In this document: piece after piece, positions 7,715 through 15,155 of the stretch
How positions within the stretch are numbered: position 1 is the stretch's first letter
Layout of the letters: each line of letters begins with the position of its first letter
Assembly (NCBI RefSeq): GCF_042676605.1
Contig: NZ_JBHTHQ010000006.1
Span: 30,828-94,827, forward strand
DNA from: Alloscardovia venturai
GTDB lineage: Bacteria > Actinomycetota > Actinomycetes > Actinomycetales > Bifidobacteriaceae
Direction: 5' to 3'
Length of the DNA: 64,000 nt
Made by a program: the position numbers and the translations under genes
The notes under the pieces: model-generated
Database searches by the model: none
What the model was told of the DNA's origin: nothing
What the model saw: the letters and a program-made list of their open reading frames with translations, nothing else

Positions 7715-8893
7715 CTACTGAACTTCTACTTGCATTGCCACGCCTATACCGCCGCCCACACATAAAGCAGCTACTCCATCATGCGCATGTCGCGCGCGAA
7801 GAGCATGGATAAGAGTGGTAAGGATACGAGCCCCCGAACATCCCAGCGGATGCCCCAAAGCAAGAGCACCACCATTGACGTTCAGCTTCGACTCATCAAG
7901 CTTGAGCTGCTGTGCCACAGCGACAGACTGAGCCGCGAACGCTTCATTGACTTCTACCAAGTCCATATCGTTTAATGACGAGCCAGTAGCTTTCATCAGT
8001 TTTTCAATCACATGTTTCGGCGCATACCCCATAAAATCAGGGTCGATACCACCTTCACAGTACCCTTTAATCTCTGCTAGATATGAGATTCCTTGCTCTT
8101 TGGCACGGTCTTTACTCATTAAAATCAGAGCAGAAGCGCCATCGTTGATACTACTTGCGTTACCTGCTGTGACGGTACCGTCATCCATGAAAGCCGGTCG
8201 AAGTGCAGCGAGTTTCTCGAGGGATGTATCAGCGCGCGGAGCCTCATCTTTATCTACGATAGTGTCGCCTTTACGGGTACGAATCGCGACGGAGACAATC
8301 TCCTCATCAAATGCACCAGCGCTCATCGCGGCTACAGCTTTATGATGAGACTCTAACGCGAACCTATCTTGCATTTCACGCGAAATGCCGAATCGCTGTG
8401 CGACGTTTTCAGCGGTCTGCCCCATCGCTTCACTAGTAAATGCGTCGGAAAGTCCATCGCGGTAAATTGCATCTACCATCTCCGTATTGCCATAGCGGAA
8501 ACCATCGCGAAGCTTCGGTAGATAGTGTGGAGCATTGCTCATAGATTCTGTACCACCGACAAGAACTATGTCAGCGTCTCCCATCACGATGGCTGCCTGC
8601 CCGAGCCTCGCTGCTTTAAGTCCCGACCCGCACACTTCATTAATGGTCATCGCGGTAGAGCCTGTAGCCATTCCAGATTTCAAGGCAATCTGCCGTGCGA
8701 CATTCTGTCCTGAATTTGCTTGAAGGACATTTCCAAAAATCGCTTGATCGATAGTGTCGGGAGATATTCCAGCACGCTCTATTGCTGCTTTGGCTGCACA
8801 TGTGCCTAGCTGCACTGCAGTAAGAGAGGACAGCGAGCCTCCGAATTTCCCTATGGGAGTGCGTACAGCACTTACTATAACTACATCGACCAT
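7715..8893 (-). CDS. Acetyl-CoA C-acetyltransferase (biosynthetic thiolase)
   Basis: 392 aa, standard thiolase length. It condenses two acetyl-CoA to acetoacetyl-CoA, the first step of the mevalonate pathway. Nucleophile Cys88 lies in NEVCGSGLKA, the catalytic His in ALGHPLG, and the second Cys in GCSGAR; the C-terminus has the GGGIGVAM signature. The ATG at 8893 is preceded by a weak AGGG. As first gene of the operon with mvaA and mvaS, its role is most likely biosynthetic rather than fatty-acid degradation. Together the three genes encode the route from acetyl-CoA to mevalonate; mevalonate kinase and the later steps are not in this window. Confidence 0.95.
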   Translation of the reverse strand: MVDVVIVSAVRTPIGKFGGSLSSLTAVQLGTCAAKAAIERAGISPDTIDQAIFGNVLQANSGQNVARQIALKSGMATGSTAMTINEVCGSGLKAARLGQAAIVMGDADIVLVGGTESMSNAPHYLPKLRDGFRYGNTEMVDAIYRDGLSDAFTSEAMGQTAENVAQRFGISREMQDRFALESHHKAVAAMSAGAFDEEIVSVAIRTRKGDTIVDKDEAPRADTSLEKLAALRPAFMDDGTVTAGNASSINDGASALILMSKDRAKEQGISYLAEIKGYCEGGIDPDFMGYAPKHVIEKLMKATGSSLNDMDLVEVNEAFAAQSVAVAQQLKLDESKLNVNGGALALGHPLGCSGARILTTLIHALRARHAHDGVAALCVGGGIGVAMQVEVQ

Positions 8894-9228
8894 AACCCTA
8901 AAAGTGTACGATTTTTCGAACCTATAGAGGAGGGCTTTGCGCTCGTTTGCGCAAATCTCCTACAAATGTTATGCCCATTATGCCGACAGCACAGCATTGA
9001 CAACCAAAAAGCAGCACCATTACGAAATAATAATCTTGTGTAGAGTTTGTGAATATCACTTACGAGCTCTTGCAATTTTTAACTAGACTCGAAACGTTAT
9101 TCTCTTTTCCCAATGGTGCGTATATCGCTGAAAAACAGCGAGGATACCATGCGCCCAAAGTCGCGGAATCCTAGCGCGAATTTTCTGGAGTAAAAGCTGA
9201 ATTGAAGAAAGATATGAAGGAGATTTCT
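8894..9228. promoter_or_regulatory. Divergent intergenic region between the mevalonate operon and the MFS transporter
   Basis: 335 bp with no gene. On the minus strand TTGTCA (9003-8998) and CATAAT (8982-8977) form a weak candidate promoter for the mevalonate operon, with a 15-bp spacer that is shorter than ideal. A small hairpin (CGCTG, A5, CAGCG) lies at about 9128-9142. No convincing plus-strand promoter was seen for the transporter. Confidence 0.35.
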
Positions 9229-11190
9229 GTGTCTGAAACACAGTCTGAAGTAGCACGGTCAGGCGCTACACAAGCAGGCGCACCTATGCATAAGCGCCCT
9301 CAGGTCAAGCACCCATACCTAGTGCTCATGGCACTCTTAATCGGTGCATTTACAGGCATGTACAGTGAGACAGCCATCAACATTATCCTGCCACAGATTG
9401 GCGGACAGTTCCACGTTGCTACAGCTACCAGCCAATGGCTCGTCATCGGCTACATGCTTATGATTGGTTTTGTACTGCCATTTAGCTCAATTTTGACGAA
9501 GCACTTTACTATTAAGTCCTTGGCTATCTTCGCATTGTCAGCATTTACCATTGGCGCCGTTATCTCTGCCGCGGCTCCGACATTTGCAATTTTGCTTATT
9601 GGTCGCGCAATTCAAGGTATCGGCTTGGGCATCGTACTTCCTCTCGCTTTCTCAATGGTGATGGAAGTCATGCCTCCACAAAAACTCGGCGCAGCGATGG
9701 GCATGGTATCTCTGATTATCATGCTTGCGCCGGTCGTCGGTCCAACTTTGGCAGGTATTTTAACCGGCATTGCAAGCTGGCGTTTGGTATTCGTCTCTAT
9801 TGCCGTCCTCGGCGTTATCGGTCTTGTATTCGCCTTTATGTTCCTCATCAGCCCTATGGAGCTGACCAAGCCTAAGGTTGATACCCTGTCCGTCGTTCTC
9901 TCCGTCATCGGCTTCGGCGGTGTCGTGCTTGGCGCGGGTATGGCTTCAGAATTCAGGTGGATCTCTGCGCCTGTACTCAGTGCGCTCATCATCGGTATCG
10001 CAGCACTCATATGGTATTCCATGCGCCAACTTAAGCAGGAAATTCCTGTCCTCAATCTTCGTGCATTTACTTTCCGCGACTTCGCCATCGGTACTACCCT
10101 CGTAATGCTTAACTTCGGCATCACCTTGAGCGTCATGTTCCTCATTCCACAGTTCTTCCAGTACTCTTTGGCTCTCGGCGTCTCTCTCGCAGGTGCTTTG
10201 ATGCTGCCAGGCGGTATCGTGAACGCTCTCACTTCTATGCTTTCCGGTCGTGCTTATGACAAAATTGGTGCAAAGAAACCGGCAATCCTCGGTTTCTTCA
10301 TCACTATCATCGGCATCGTTATGATTCTTGGCGCTATCTTCGCGAATGCGCTCAATCCTGCCCTCATCGTTACAGCGCATATCATTATGATGATTGGTGT
10401 ACCTCTGGCAATGAGCCCTATGCAAACTTATGCTCTCGGCGCTCTTCCACGCAAGTACAATGCTGATGGATCTACCATTATGAACACCTTGCAGCAAGTC
10501 GTCGGTGCAGTTTTCACCGCTGTCACCACTTCCCTCCTCACGGCAGGGGTAGCAGCCGTGCACGGTTCTAAGGCAGCACAGTTTAGCAATGGTACAAAGT
10601 ACGGTCTCTATTTCGCTCTCATTATGGCTATCCTTGGCTTCGTGGGTGCTTTCTTCATTAGCGACAAGAAGAAGGCAGAGACTCACGAAGAAGCAGCTGA
10701 GACTCCTGCGGCAGTTGACTCTACTGAGATTGAGCCTGCATTGATGACTCTTATGAAGACAGATGTGTACACGGTATCCGAAGATACTACTGCGATGGAA
10801 GCTATGCGTTTGTTTACGTCGCATGGAATTTCTGGCGTTCCTGTGGTTGCAGCAGACGGTAAGCTCAAGGGCTTCGTCTCTGATGGAGACGTATTGAATT
10901 TGCTTGCTGACCAGAATCCTGAATTTACGAGTTTCTACTCTGCGGTCATCGAAAGCAACAGTGACAGCTTCTCTAAGCGCGTGCGCAACAATCTCGATAC
11001 TCCAGTGTCCGAGATTGCGACGAAGAATGTCATTTCTGTCGATGTCACTGACTCTATGTCTCATATCTGCGAGGTTCTCGTAGCCAAGCACTTGAAGAAG
11101 GTGCCAGTAGTTGACAGCGCACACGGCGGAAAGATGGTCGGTATCCTTAACCGCTCTGATGTCCTGAAGTTTGTGGTGGAGCAGTACTAA
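9229..11190 (+). CDS. DHA2-type MFS multidrug transporter with C-terminal CBS-domain pair
   Basis: About 653 aa. The GTG at 9229 is chosen because AAGGAG lies 6 nt upstream; the in-frame TTG at 9202 has no such site. Residues from about 30 to 480 form many membrane helices of the 14-TM EmrB/QacA type (proton-coupled drug export), with the family motif region GRAIQGIGLGIVLP and the motif-C-like VGPTLAGILTG. After a charged linker, two CBS domains follow (LMKTDVYTVSEDTTAMEAMR and VISVDVTDSMSHICEVLV), which in other proteins bind adenine nucleotides. The fusion suggests transport gated by energy state; this is inference. The gene stands alone and ends at a terminator. Confidence 0.9.
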   Translation: MSETQSEVARSGATQAGAPMHKRPQVKHPYLVLMALLIGAFTGMYSETAINIILPQIGGQFHVATATSQWLVIGYMLMIGFVLPFSSILTKHFTIKSLAIFALSAFTIGAVISAAAPTFAILLIGRAIQGIGLGIVLPLAFSMVMEVMPPQKLGAAMGMVSLIIMLAPVVGPTLAGILTGIASWRLVFVSIAVLGVIGLVFAFMFLISPMELTKPKVDTLSVVLSVIGFGGVVLGAGMASEFRWISAPVLSALIIGIAALIWYSMRQLKQEIPVLNLRAFTFRDFAIGTTLVMLNFGITLSVMFLIPQFFQYSLALGVSLAGALMLPGGIVNALTSMLSGRAYDKIGAKKPAILGFFITIIGIVMILGAIFANALNPALIVTAHIIMMIGVPLAMSPMQTYALGALPRKYNADGSTIMNTLQQVVGAVFTAVTTSLLTAGVAAVHGSKAAQFSNGTKYGLYFALIMAILGFVGAFFISDKKKAETHEEAAETPAAVDSTEIEPALMTLMKTDVYTVSEDTTAMEAMRLFTSHGISGVPVVAADGKLKGFVSDGDVLNLLADQNPEFTSFYSAVIESNSDSFSKRVRNNLDTPVSEIATKNVISVDVTDSMSHICEVLVAKHLKKVPVVDSAHGGKMVGILNRSDVLKFVVEQY

Positions 11191-11258
11191 CAGTATTAGC
11201 AGTACTTTCCTTTACGTTTTACGTTTCCCGCGTTTGAAATTACAGAAATTATATAATT

Positions 11259-11290
11259 GCCTGGGTCTTCATGGACTCAGGCATATTTTT
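11259..11290 (+). terminator. Rho-independent terminator of the MFS-CBS gene
   Basis: Stem GCCTGGGTC/GACTCAGGC (one G-U pair) with a 6-nt loop, followed by ATATTTTT. It separates the transporter from the convergent sortase gene. Confidence 0.8.
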
Positions 11291-11311
11291 ACCGTTTAAG
11301 CCGCTGAACTA

Positions 11312-12214
11312 CTACGTTTTGCTCAGGGAGCCATGTCGCGCCGTACGCACTATCAGGGTAATTAGCACAAGAATCACGATAAGCAACACGATAATAATTA
11401 GCCATAATATCCACAATGCTATGGAGTACCTTCCGCTGATATAGTCTATAGCTCCTGCAACGGTATACAGGACGGAATCAGTGCGCCCTCCAGCAAAAGG
11501 GTCTTCATGCACTGTATCCGTGATTTTAGCGAGAAGGATGTGACGCCCGTTCGTTACACTCTCATAGCATGTACTCAACATGACGATATGATCGGCAGAG
11601 GAAACCGATACATTACGCATAAGCTGAGCTTTGGACAGTAAATATTTGTAGTAGGCGTTCTTCTGCTCAATGTCTGAAATATGTGGCGTATAGACTTCTT
11701 TGTCATACGCATCGACTTGGAGAATCGCGAAGACATCAAGTCCTCGCATACGACCGTCATAGTAAATACTGCCGTATTTATGAGAGTCGAAAAATTGCGC
11801 ATTCGTAAAACGCTTGATATCACCAAACATATATCCATGAATGGTATCGTGCCCGTAAATAATGGTGTTGAAATCCTTGAATTGCGCATTACTCCGGTAG
11901 TCTAAGAATGGCGCTCCCAGCTCAGAATAATTCCCCTGCGGATCCGTTTTAAGATATTTCTTGTTATCCGTCGTGTGAAGAAGCGGATAGTCTACATGCG
12001 TGCCATACACGTTAATCCAACCGACCACTTCAGGATTAATGCGCTGGAGCTTGGAGAATCCCTGCTCTGATTTGTCTTTCTCCGCCGCGATAGCGCTGCG
12101 AATCGGCATAACGGCACCTACCATGCAGGCAACAATTGCCAAAACTGCCGCGATGATACTGACACGGCGGCGTGCAGAACGAGCATACGTACAGAAATAC
12201 CTAATCATAAGCAT
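11312..12214 (-). CDS. Class B-type pilus sortase, copy 2
   Basis: 300 aa from the ATG at 12214, just after the stop of the upstream sortase; a longer reading would run back into that gene. An N-terminal membrane helix (about residues 15-40) and a C-terminal membrane helix (about 265-290) flank an extracellular sortase barrel. Catalytic residues visible: His in IIYGHDTIHGYMF, Cys in MLSTCYES, Arg in NGRHILLA. The barrel (VVGWINVYGTHVDYPLLH, GAPFLDYRSN) matches class B rather than the class C sortases of most Gram-positive pili. Last gene of the pilus operon and a tandem paralogue of the next gene. One of the two may polymerise pilin and the other anchor it; which does what is unknown. Confidence 0.9.
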   Translation of the reverse strand: MLMIRYFCTYARSARRRVSIIAAVLAIVACMVGAVMPIRSAIAAEKDKSEQGFSKLQRINPEVVGWINVYGTHVDYPLLHTTDNKKYLKTDPQGNYSELGAPFLDYRSNAQFKDFNTIIYGHDTIHGYMFGDIKRFTNAQFFDSHKYGSIYYDGRMRGLDVFAILQVDAYDKEVYTPHISDIEQKNAYYKYLLSKAQLMRNVSVSSADHIVMLSTCYESVTNGRHILLAKITDTVHEDPFAGGRTDSVLYTVAGAIDYISGRYSIALWILWLIIIVLLIVILVLITLIVRTARHGSLSKT

Positions 12215-12218
12215 CACT

Positions 12219-13205
12219 CTATGCCTTGTCGTCTGCAAGTTCCTTATCACGCGCTCTCTTTCGCTGGGTCGCACGGTAAAGCACAATGAGCAGGAGAACG
12301 ATAATGAGTATCAAGATAAAGATAATGAAGTACCACACCCATAGCGGGATATTTCTGAGTAACCGCCCAAAGGTCGAGTCGCCGAAAACGTTATATGGGA
12401 ACGGGTCGTTGTTCACCTTCTTAAACGTATTAGGATGAACTTTATCCGTAATCTTGGCAAGAACGATGTGGCGCCCGTTCGTCGCATTAAGATAACATGT
12501 GCTCAGGAGCACAATCGAGTCGTGCGGACCGACAGAGATATCACGTTTATGTGCCGTGTGTGCAAGAATGTTACTGAGATACTGCATACGCTGAGCATCG
12601 CCACGAATACCAGGATTGTAAATATCTCCATCGTATGCATCGACTTCCATCACGCCAAAAATCTCAAGACCTCGCTGCTTACCGTTGTAGTAAATGCTCC
12701 CATACTTGTGACTGTCAAAGAATTTCTTGTCCATAAAGCGCGAAAGGTGCCCGAACATAACACCACTATCTACGTGATGTCCGTAAATAATAGAGTTAAA
12801 ATCGTCAAAATTCTTGCTATTACGAGAGTCCAAGAAAAGTGCGCCGGTTGCGCTGTATTCTCCTAAAGCATCTGTATTAATGTATTTCTCATTGTCATGC
12901 CCCTGCACAACGGGATAGTCTACATTTGTTCCATAAATGTTAATCCACCCCATAACATCAGGATTACGTTTTTGCAGCTGCTTAAACCCAGTGAAAGTCT
13001 CTAGTGGATCTTTCCCCTGCTGAGCTTGCGGTTTATATGACTCGTACTCGCTCGGAGATGCAGCTGCATAGACCTGCTGTGAGTCCCACAAAGCATAAAA
13101 CCCAAGAAGGAAGAGTAAAGCTGCAAGGATTAACAAAATATTGCTTATGATGCTATCAAGCACCTTAACAATGATTTTTCCTGTGCTCTTCCTATCTTGG
13201 GTCAT
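12219..13205 (-). CDS. Class B-type pilus sortase, copy 1
   Basis: 328 aa. N-terminal membrane helix at about residues 17-40, barrel about 70-260, C-terminal helix about 280-305 and a basic Arg/Lys tail. Active-site residues: His in IIYGHHVDSGVMF, Cys in LLSTCYLNATNGRHIVLA, and the Arg of NGRH. GYxSxxGxxFLD-type sequence (YSATGALFLDSRN) supports class B. It is close to the downstream sortase across the whole barrel (shared FFDSHKYGSIYY and VDAYD), so the pair arose by duplication. It starts 45 nt after the shaft pilin stop. The expected substrates are the VPxT-type sorting signals of the two pilins in the operon. Confidence 0.92.
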   Translation of the reverse strand: MTQDRKSTGKIIVKVLDSIISNILLILAALLFLLGFYALWDSQQVYAAASPSEYESYKPQAQQGKDPLETFTGFKQLQKRNPDVMGWINIYGTNVDYPVVQGHDNEKYINTDALGEYSATGALFLDSRNSKNFDDFNSIIYGHHVDSGVMFGHLSRFMDKKFFDSHKYGSIYYNGKQRGLEIFGVMEVDAYDGDIYNPGIRGDAQRMQYLSNILAHTAHKRDISVGPHDSIVLLSTCYLNATNGRHIVLAKITDKVHPNTFKKVNNDPFPYNVFGDSTFGRLLRNIPLWVWYFIIFILILIIVLLLIVLYRATQRKRARDKELADDKA

Positions 13206-13250
13206 TTTTCTATCTCTTAATGGCTCTTACTTACGAGGGATGATTCTCAC

Positions 13251-14522
13251 TTAAGCACGACGGTTGCGACGTGCGATAACGAGACCTGCGAAGAGAGCTA
13301 CAGCCACACCAATCATAACGATGAACGGGAGGTTGTTGATAAGCAAACCAGTTGCAGGAACATCATCAGCGTATGTGTTGGTGACGTCGTTGGTATTGGT
13401 CTTCTCACCTACGAGGTAAGTAGCACTTGCTGGAGTTGTGAGAGCAGCATTCTTCTCGCCGTTAACTTCTACAGCTGCTGCACCGTTCTCTACAACCTTT
13501 GCAGATGGAGTGTAGTGTGCTGTACCATTTTCAGTCAAAGTGTAGCGTACACCAGCTGGGAGAGAGTCAAACTCAAGCTTCTCGCCGTGCTTCAAGGTAA
13601 AGGTCTGAGCCTGACCTGCAGTGAATGTTACAGGTGTCTTGGTGCCGTCCTTAGCAACCTTGTTTGCAGTGTAGGAAGTTTGGATTGGATCATTAGTGGT
13701 GTCATGCTGTGGAGCTGTGAAGGTAAGGCTGAAGGTGAAGTCCTTGTTCTTGTCGCCAAGACCGTTTGTATCAGCTACAGTCTTCGTGATAGTCAAAGCC
13801 TTCTTTGTGTCATCTACAGTGCTTGGGTCCTCTGGAGTCTTGCCTGCCTCTTTGGTGTAAGTGTTCTTGAAGAGGTTGTAAGAGTGGGAACCTGGAGCAA
13901 TTGGCTCAACCTTGGTGGAGCTGTCAGCGTCATGACCTGCAGCGTCCTTTGTCTGTCGGAAGTATACAGAGGAGATGTACTTTGCACCATTGTTATCCTT
14001 AACAATGACGTGCATCTCATACTCAGACTTGTCGAAGTCCATCTTGTCGACTGTCTGACCGTTAGAACCAGTCAATGCAGTAAAGCCTGTGTTTGCTTCA
14101 GAAACTGTATAAACATACTCACCGGTAGCGGTGTAGGTCACACCGTCAAAGAGGTTTGCAGTTTCCTTATTAATCTTGCCAGTGTAGCTGTCAGATGCAG
14201 TAGTACCATTTGCAACGGTGTTCTTGTCACCATTTGCATAGTTGACAGTCTTATCTGCAATTGCAGGAGTATCTGCAGCAGAGTTTGTATCTGAGCCCTT
14301 AGCAGCAAACTTAAAAGTAAATGTTGCATTTGGAGCGGTGACACCCTCTGGAATGTTCAAAGTCTTGGTAATGGTAACTTCAGCGCTAGTACCAGCTGCG
14401 CCGGAAGTTGTGGTAGCACTTGTGTCATCTGCGAAAGCGGTCGCACCGCCGACGAGCAACATGCTTGTAGCAGCTACAGCTGCAAGTGAAGAAGTGATTC
14501 TTCCCATGATATTTTTCTTCAT
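13251..14522 (-). CDS. Major (shaft) pilin, isopeptide-domain type, LPXTG-like anchored
   Basis: 423 aa. Sec signal peptide at about 1-31 (cleavage after AFA). Two Spy0128/FctA-like pilin repeats follow (about 45-235 and 245-385), each beginning with a VTITKTL or LTITKTV strand and containing the YTVSEANTGF- or YTLTENGTAHY-like motif that carries the isopeptide Glu in this fold. The C-terminal sorting signal is VPATG at 388-392, then a hydrophobic segment and RRNRRA. The VPxTG form departs from LPXTG and resembles signals used by class B pilus sortases. It sits between the signal-peptidase-like gene and the sortases and is most likely the polymerised subunit. The lysine used for cross-linking was not identified. 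Confidence 0.9.
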   Translation of the reverse strand: MKKNIMGRITSSLAAVAATSMLLVGGATAFADDTSATTTSGAAGTSAEVTITKTLNIPEGVTAPNATFTFKFAAKGSDTNSAADTPAIADKTVNYANGDKNTVANGTTASDSYTGKINKETANLFDGVTYTATGEYVYTVSEANTGFTALTGSNGQTVDKMDFDKSEYEMHVIVKDNNGAKYISSVYFRQTKDAAGHDADSSTKVEPIAPGSHSYNLFKNTYTKEAGKTPEDPSTVDDTKKALTITKTVADTNGLGDKNKDFTFSLTFTAPQHDTTNDPIQTSYTANKVAKDGTKTPVTFTAGQAQTFTLKHGEKLEFDSLPAGVRYTLTENGTAHYTPSAKVVENGAAAVEVNGEKNAALTTPASATYLVGEKTNTNDVTNTYADDVPATGLLINNLPFIVMIGVAVALFAGLVIARRNRRA

Positions 14523-14627
14523 ATTTTTCCTTTATCTCTTTTACTCTGAGCTGCGAAAGCAGCTACGTTTATGTAAAAATTACTGATTTCTGATAATGGC
14601 ATCTCAGCAATGTCAGTATGTGCTCTG

Positions 14628-15155
14628 CTAGAAATTGCGTCTGCGCATAAGCATTACCACTTTGCCATCTGTACGTTGAGAAGGTATCGGGCCAAATACT
14701 CGACCATCCACTGCGCTTTCGCGGTTATCCCCCAAGGCAAAAACTTGACCTTGTGGGACTTTCAGTGGAAACTTCACTCCCTTTCTGTACAGCAAAGTAT
14801 CAGTGTAAATATTGTCTTCTTGCTGCACTGCGCCGTTGACGATCAATCCTTTGTCAGTGATATTGACTGTGTCTCCAGACGTCGCAACCACGCGCGCAAC
14901 TCGCATTTTCTTGTCATAGTGATAAGCGAAAATATCACCCACCTTATATCTCTTGTCTAGACGATAGTAAACAACTAAATCTCCGTCTTTGACGGCAGGA
15001 CTCATGCCATTGTCGTTGTAGCGGACCACTCCAAACAGGAAGAAATAGACTGCACAGAGTGCCACTGCAACAAGCACGATTTTGCCGAATAGATACAGCA
15101 AGTCATCCCATACAGTCACTTCCTTCTTTGCATGCTTTGTGTGTTCCTTTTTCAT
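14628..15155 (-). CDS. Signal peptidase I-like protein lacking catalytic Ser and Lys (SipA-like pilus assembly factor)
   Basis: 175 aa with one N-terminal membrane helix (about 22-44) and an S26 signal-peptidase fold. Conserved boxes are recognisable: NGMSPAVKDGD (box B), RVARVVATSGDTVN (box D), GDNRESAVDGRVFGPI (box E). In box B the nucleophilic Ser of the SMxP motif is replaced by Gly50, and in box D the general-base Lys by Ala87, so it should have no peptidase activity. Streptococcal FCT-3 pilus loci encode a comparable inactive homologue, SipA, needed for pilus polymerisation. Here it lies between tip and shaft pilin genes, and its ATG overlaps the tip-pilin stop (ATGA). An assembly chaperone role is inferred. 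Confidence 0.87.
   Translation of the reverse strand: MKKEHTKHAKKEVTVWDDLLYLFGKIVLVAVALCAVYFFLFGVVRYNDNGMSPAVKDGDLVVYYRLDKRYKVGDIFAYHYDKKMRVARVVATSGDTVNITDKGLIVNGAVQQEDNIYTDTLLYRKGVKFPLKVPQGQVFALGDNRESAVDGRVFGPIPSQRTDGKVVMLMRRRNF

Noticed and set aside
9946..11124. 392-aa open frame on the minus strand
   Set aside because: It lies entirely inside the MFS-CBS gene, has no start signal, and its translation is rich in Cys, His and Arg without any domain; it is a shadow of the real gene.
13515..14294. 259-aa open frame on the plus strand
   Set aside because: It is antisense to the shaft pilin, whose repetitive Thr/Lys codons create long open frames on the other strand.
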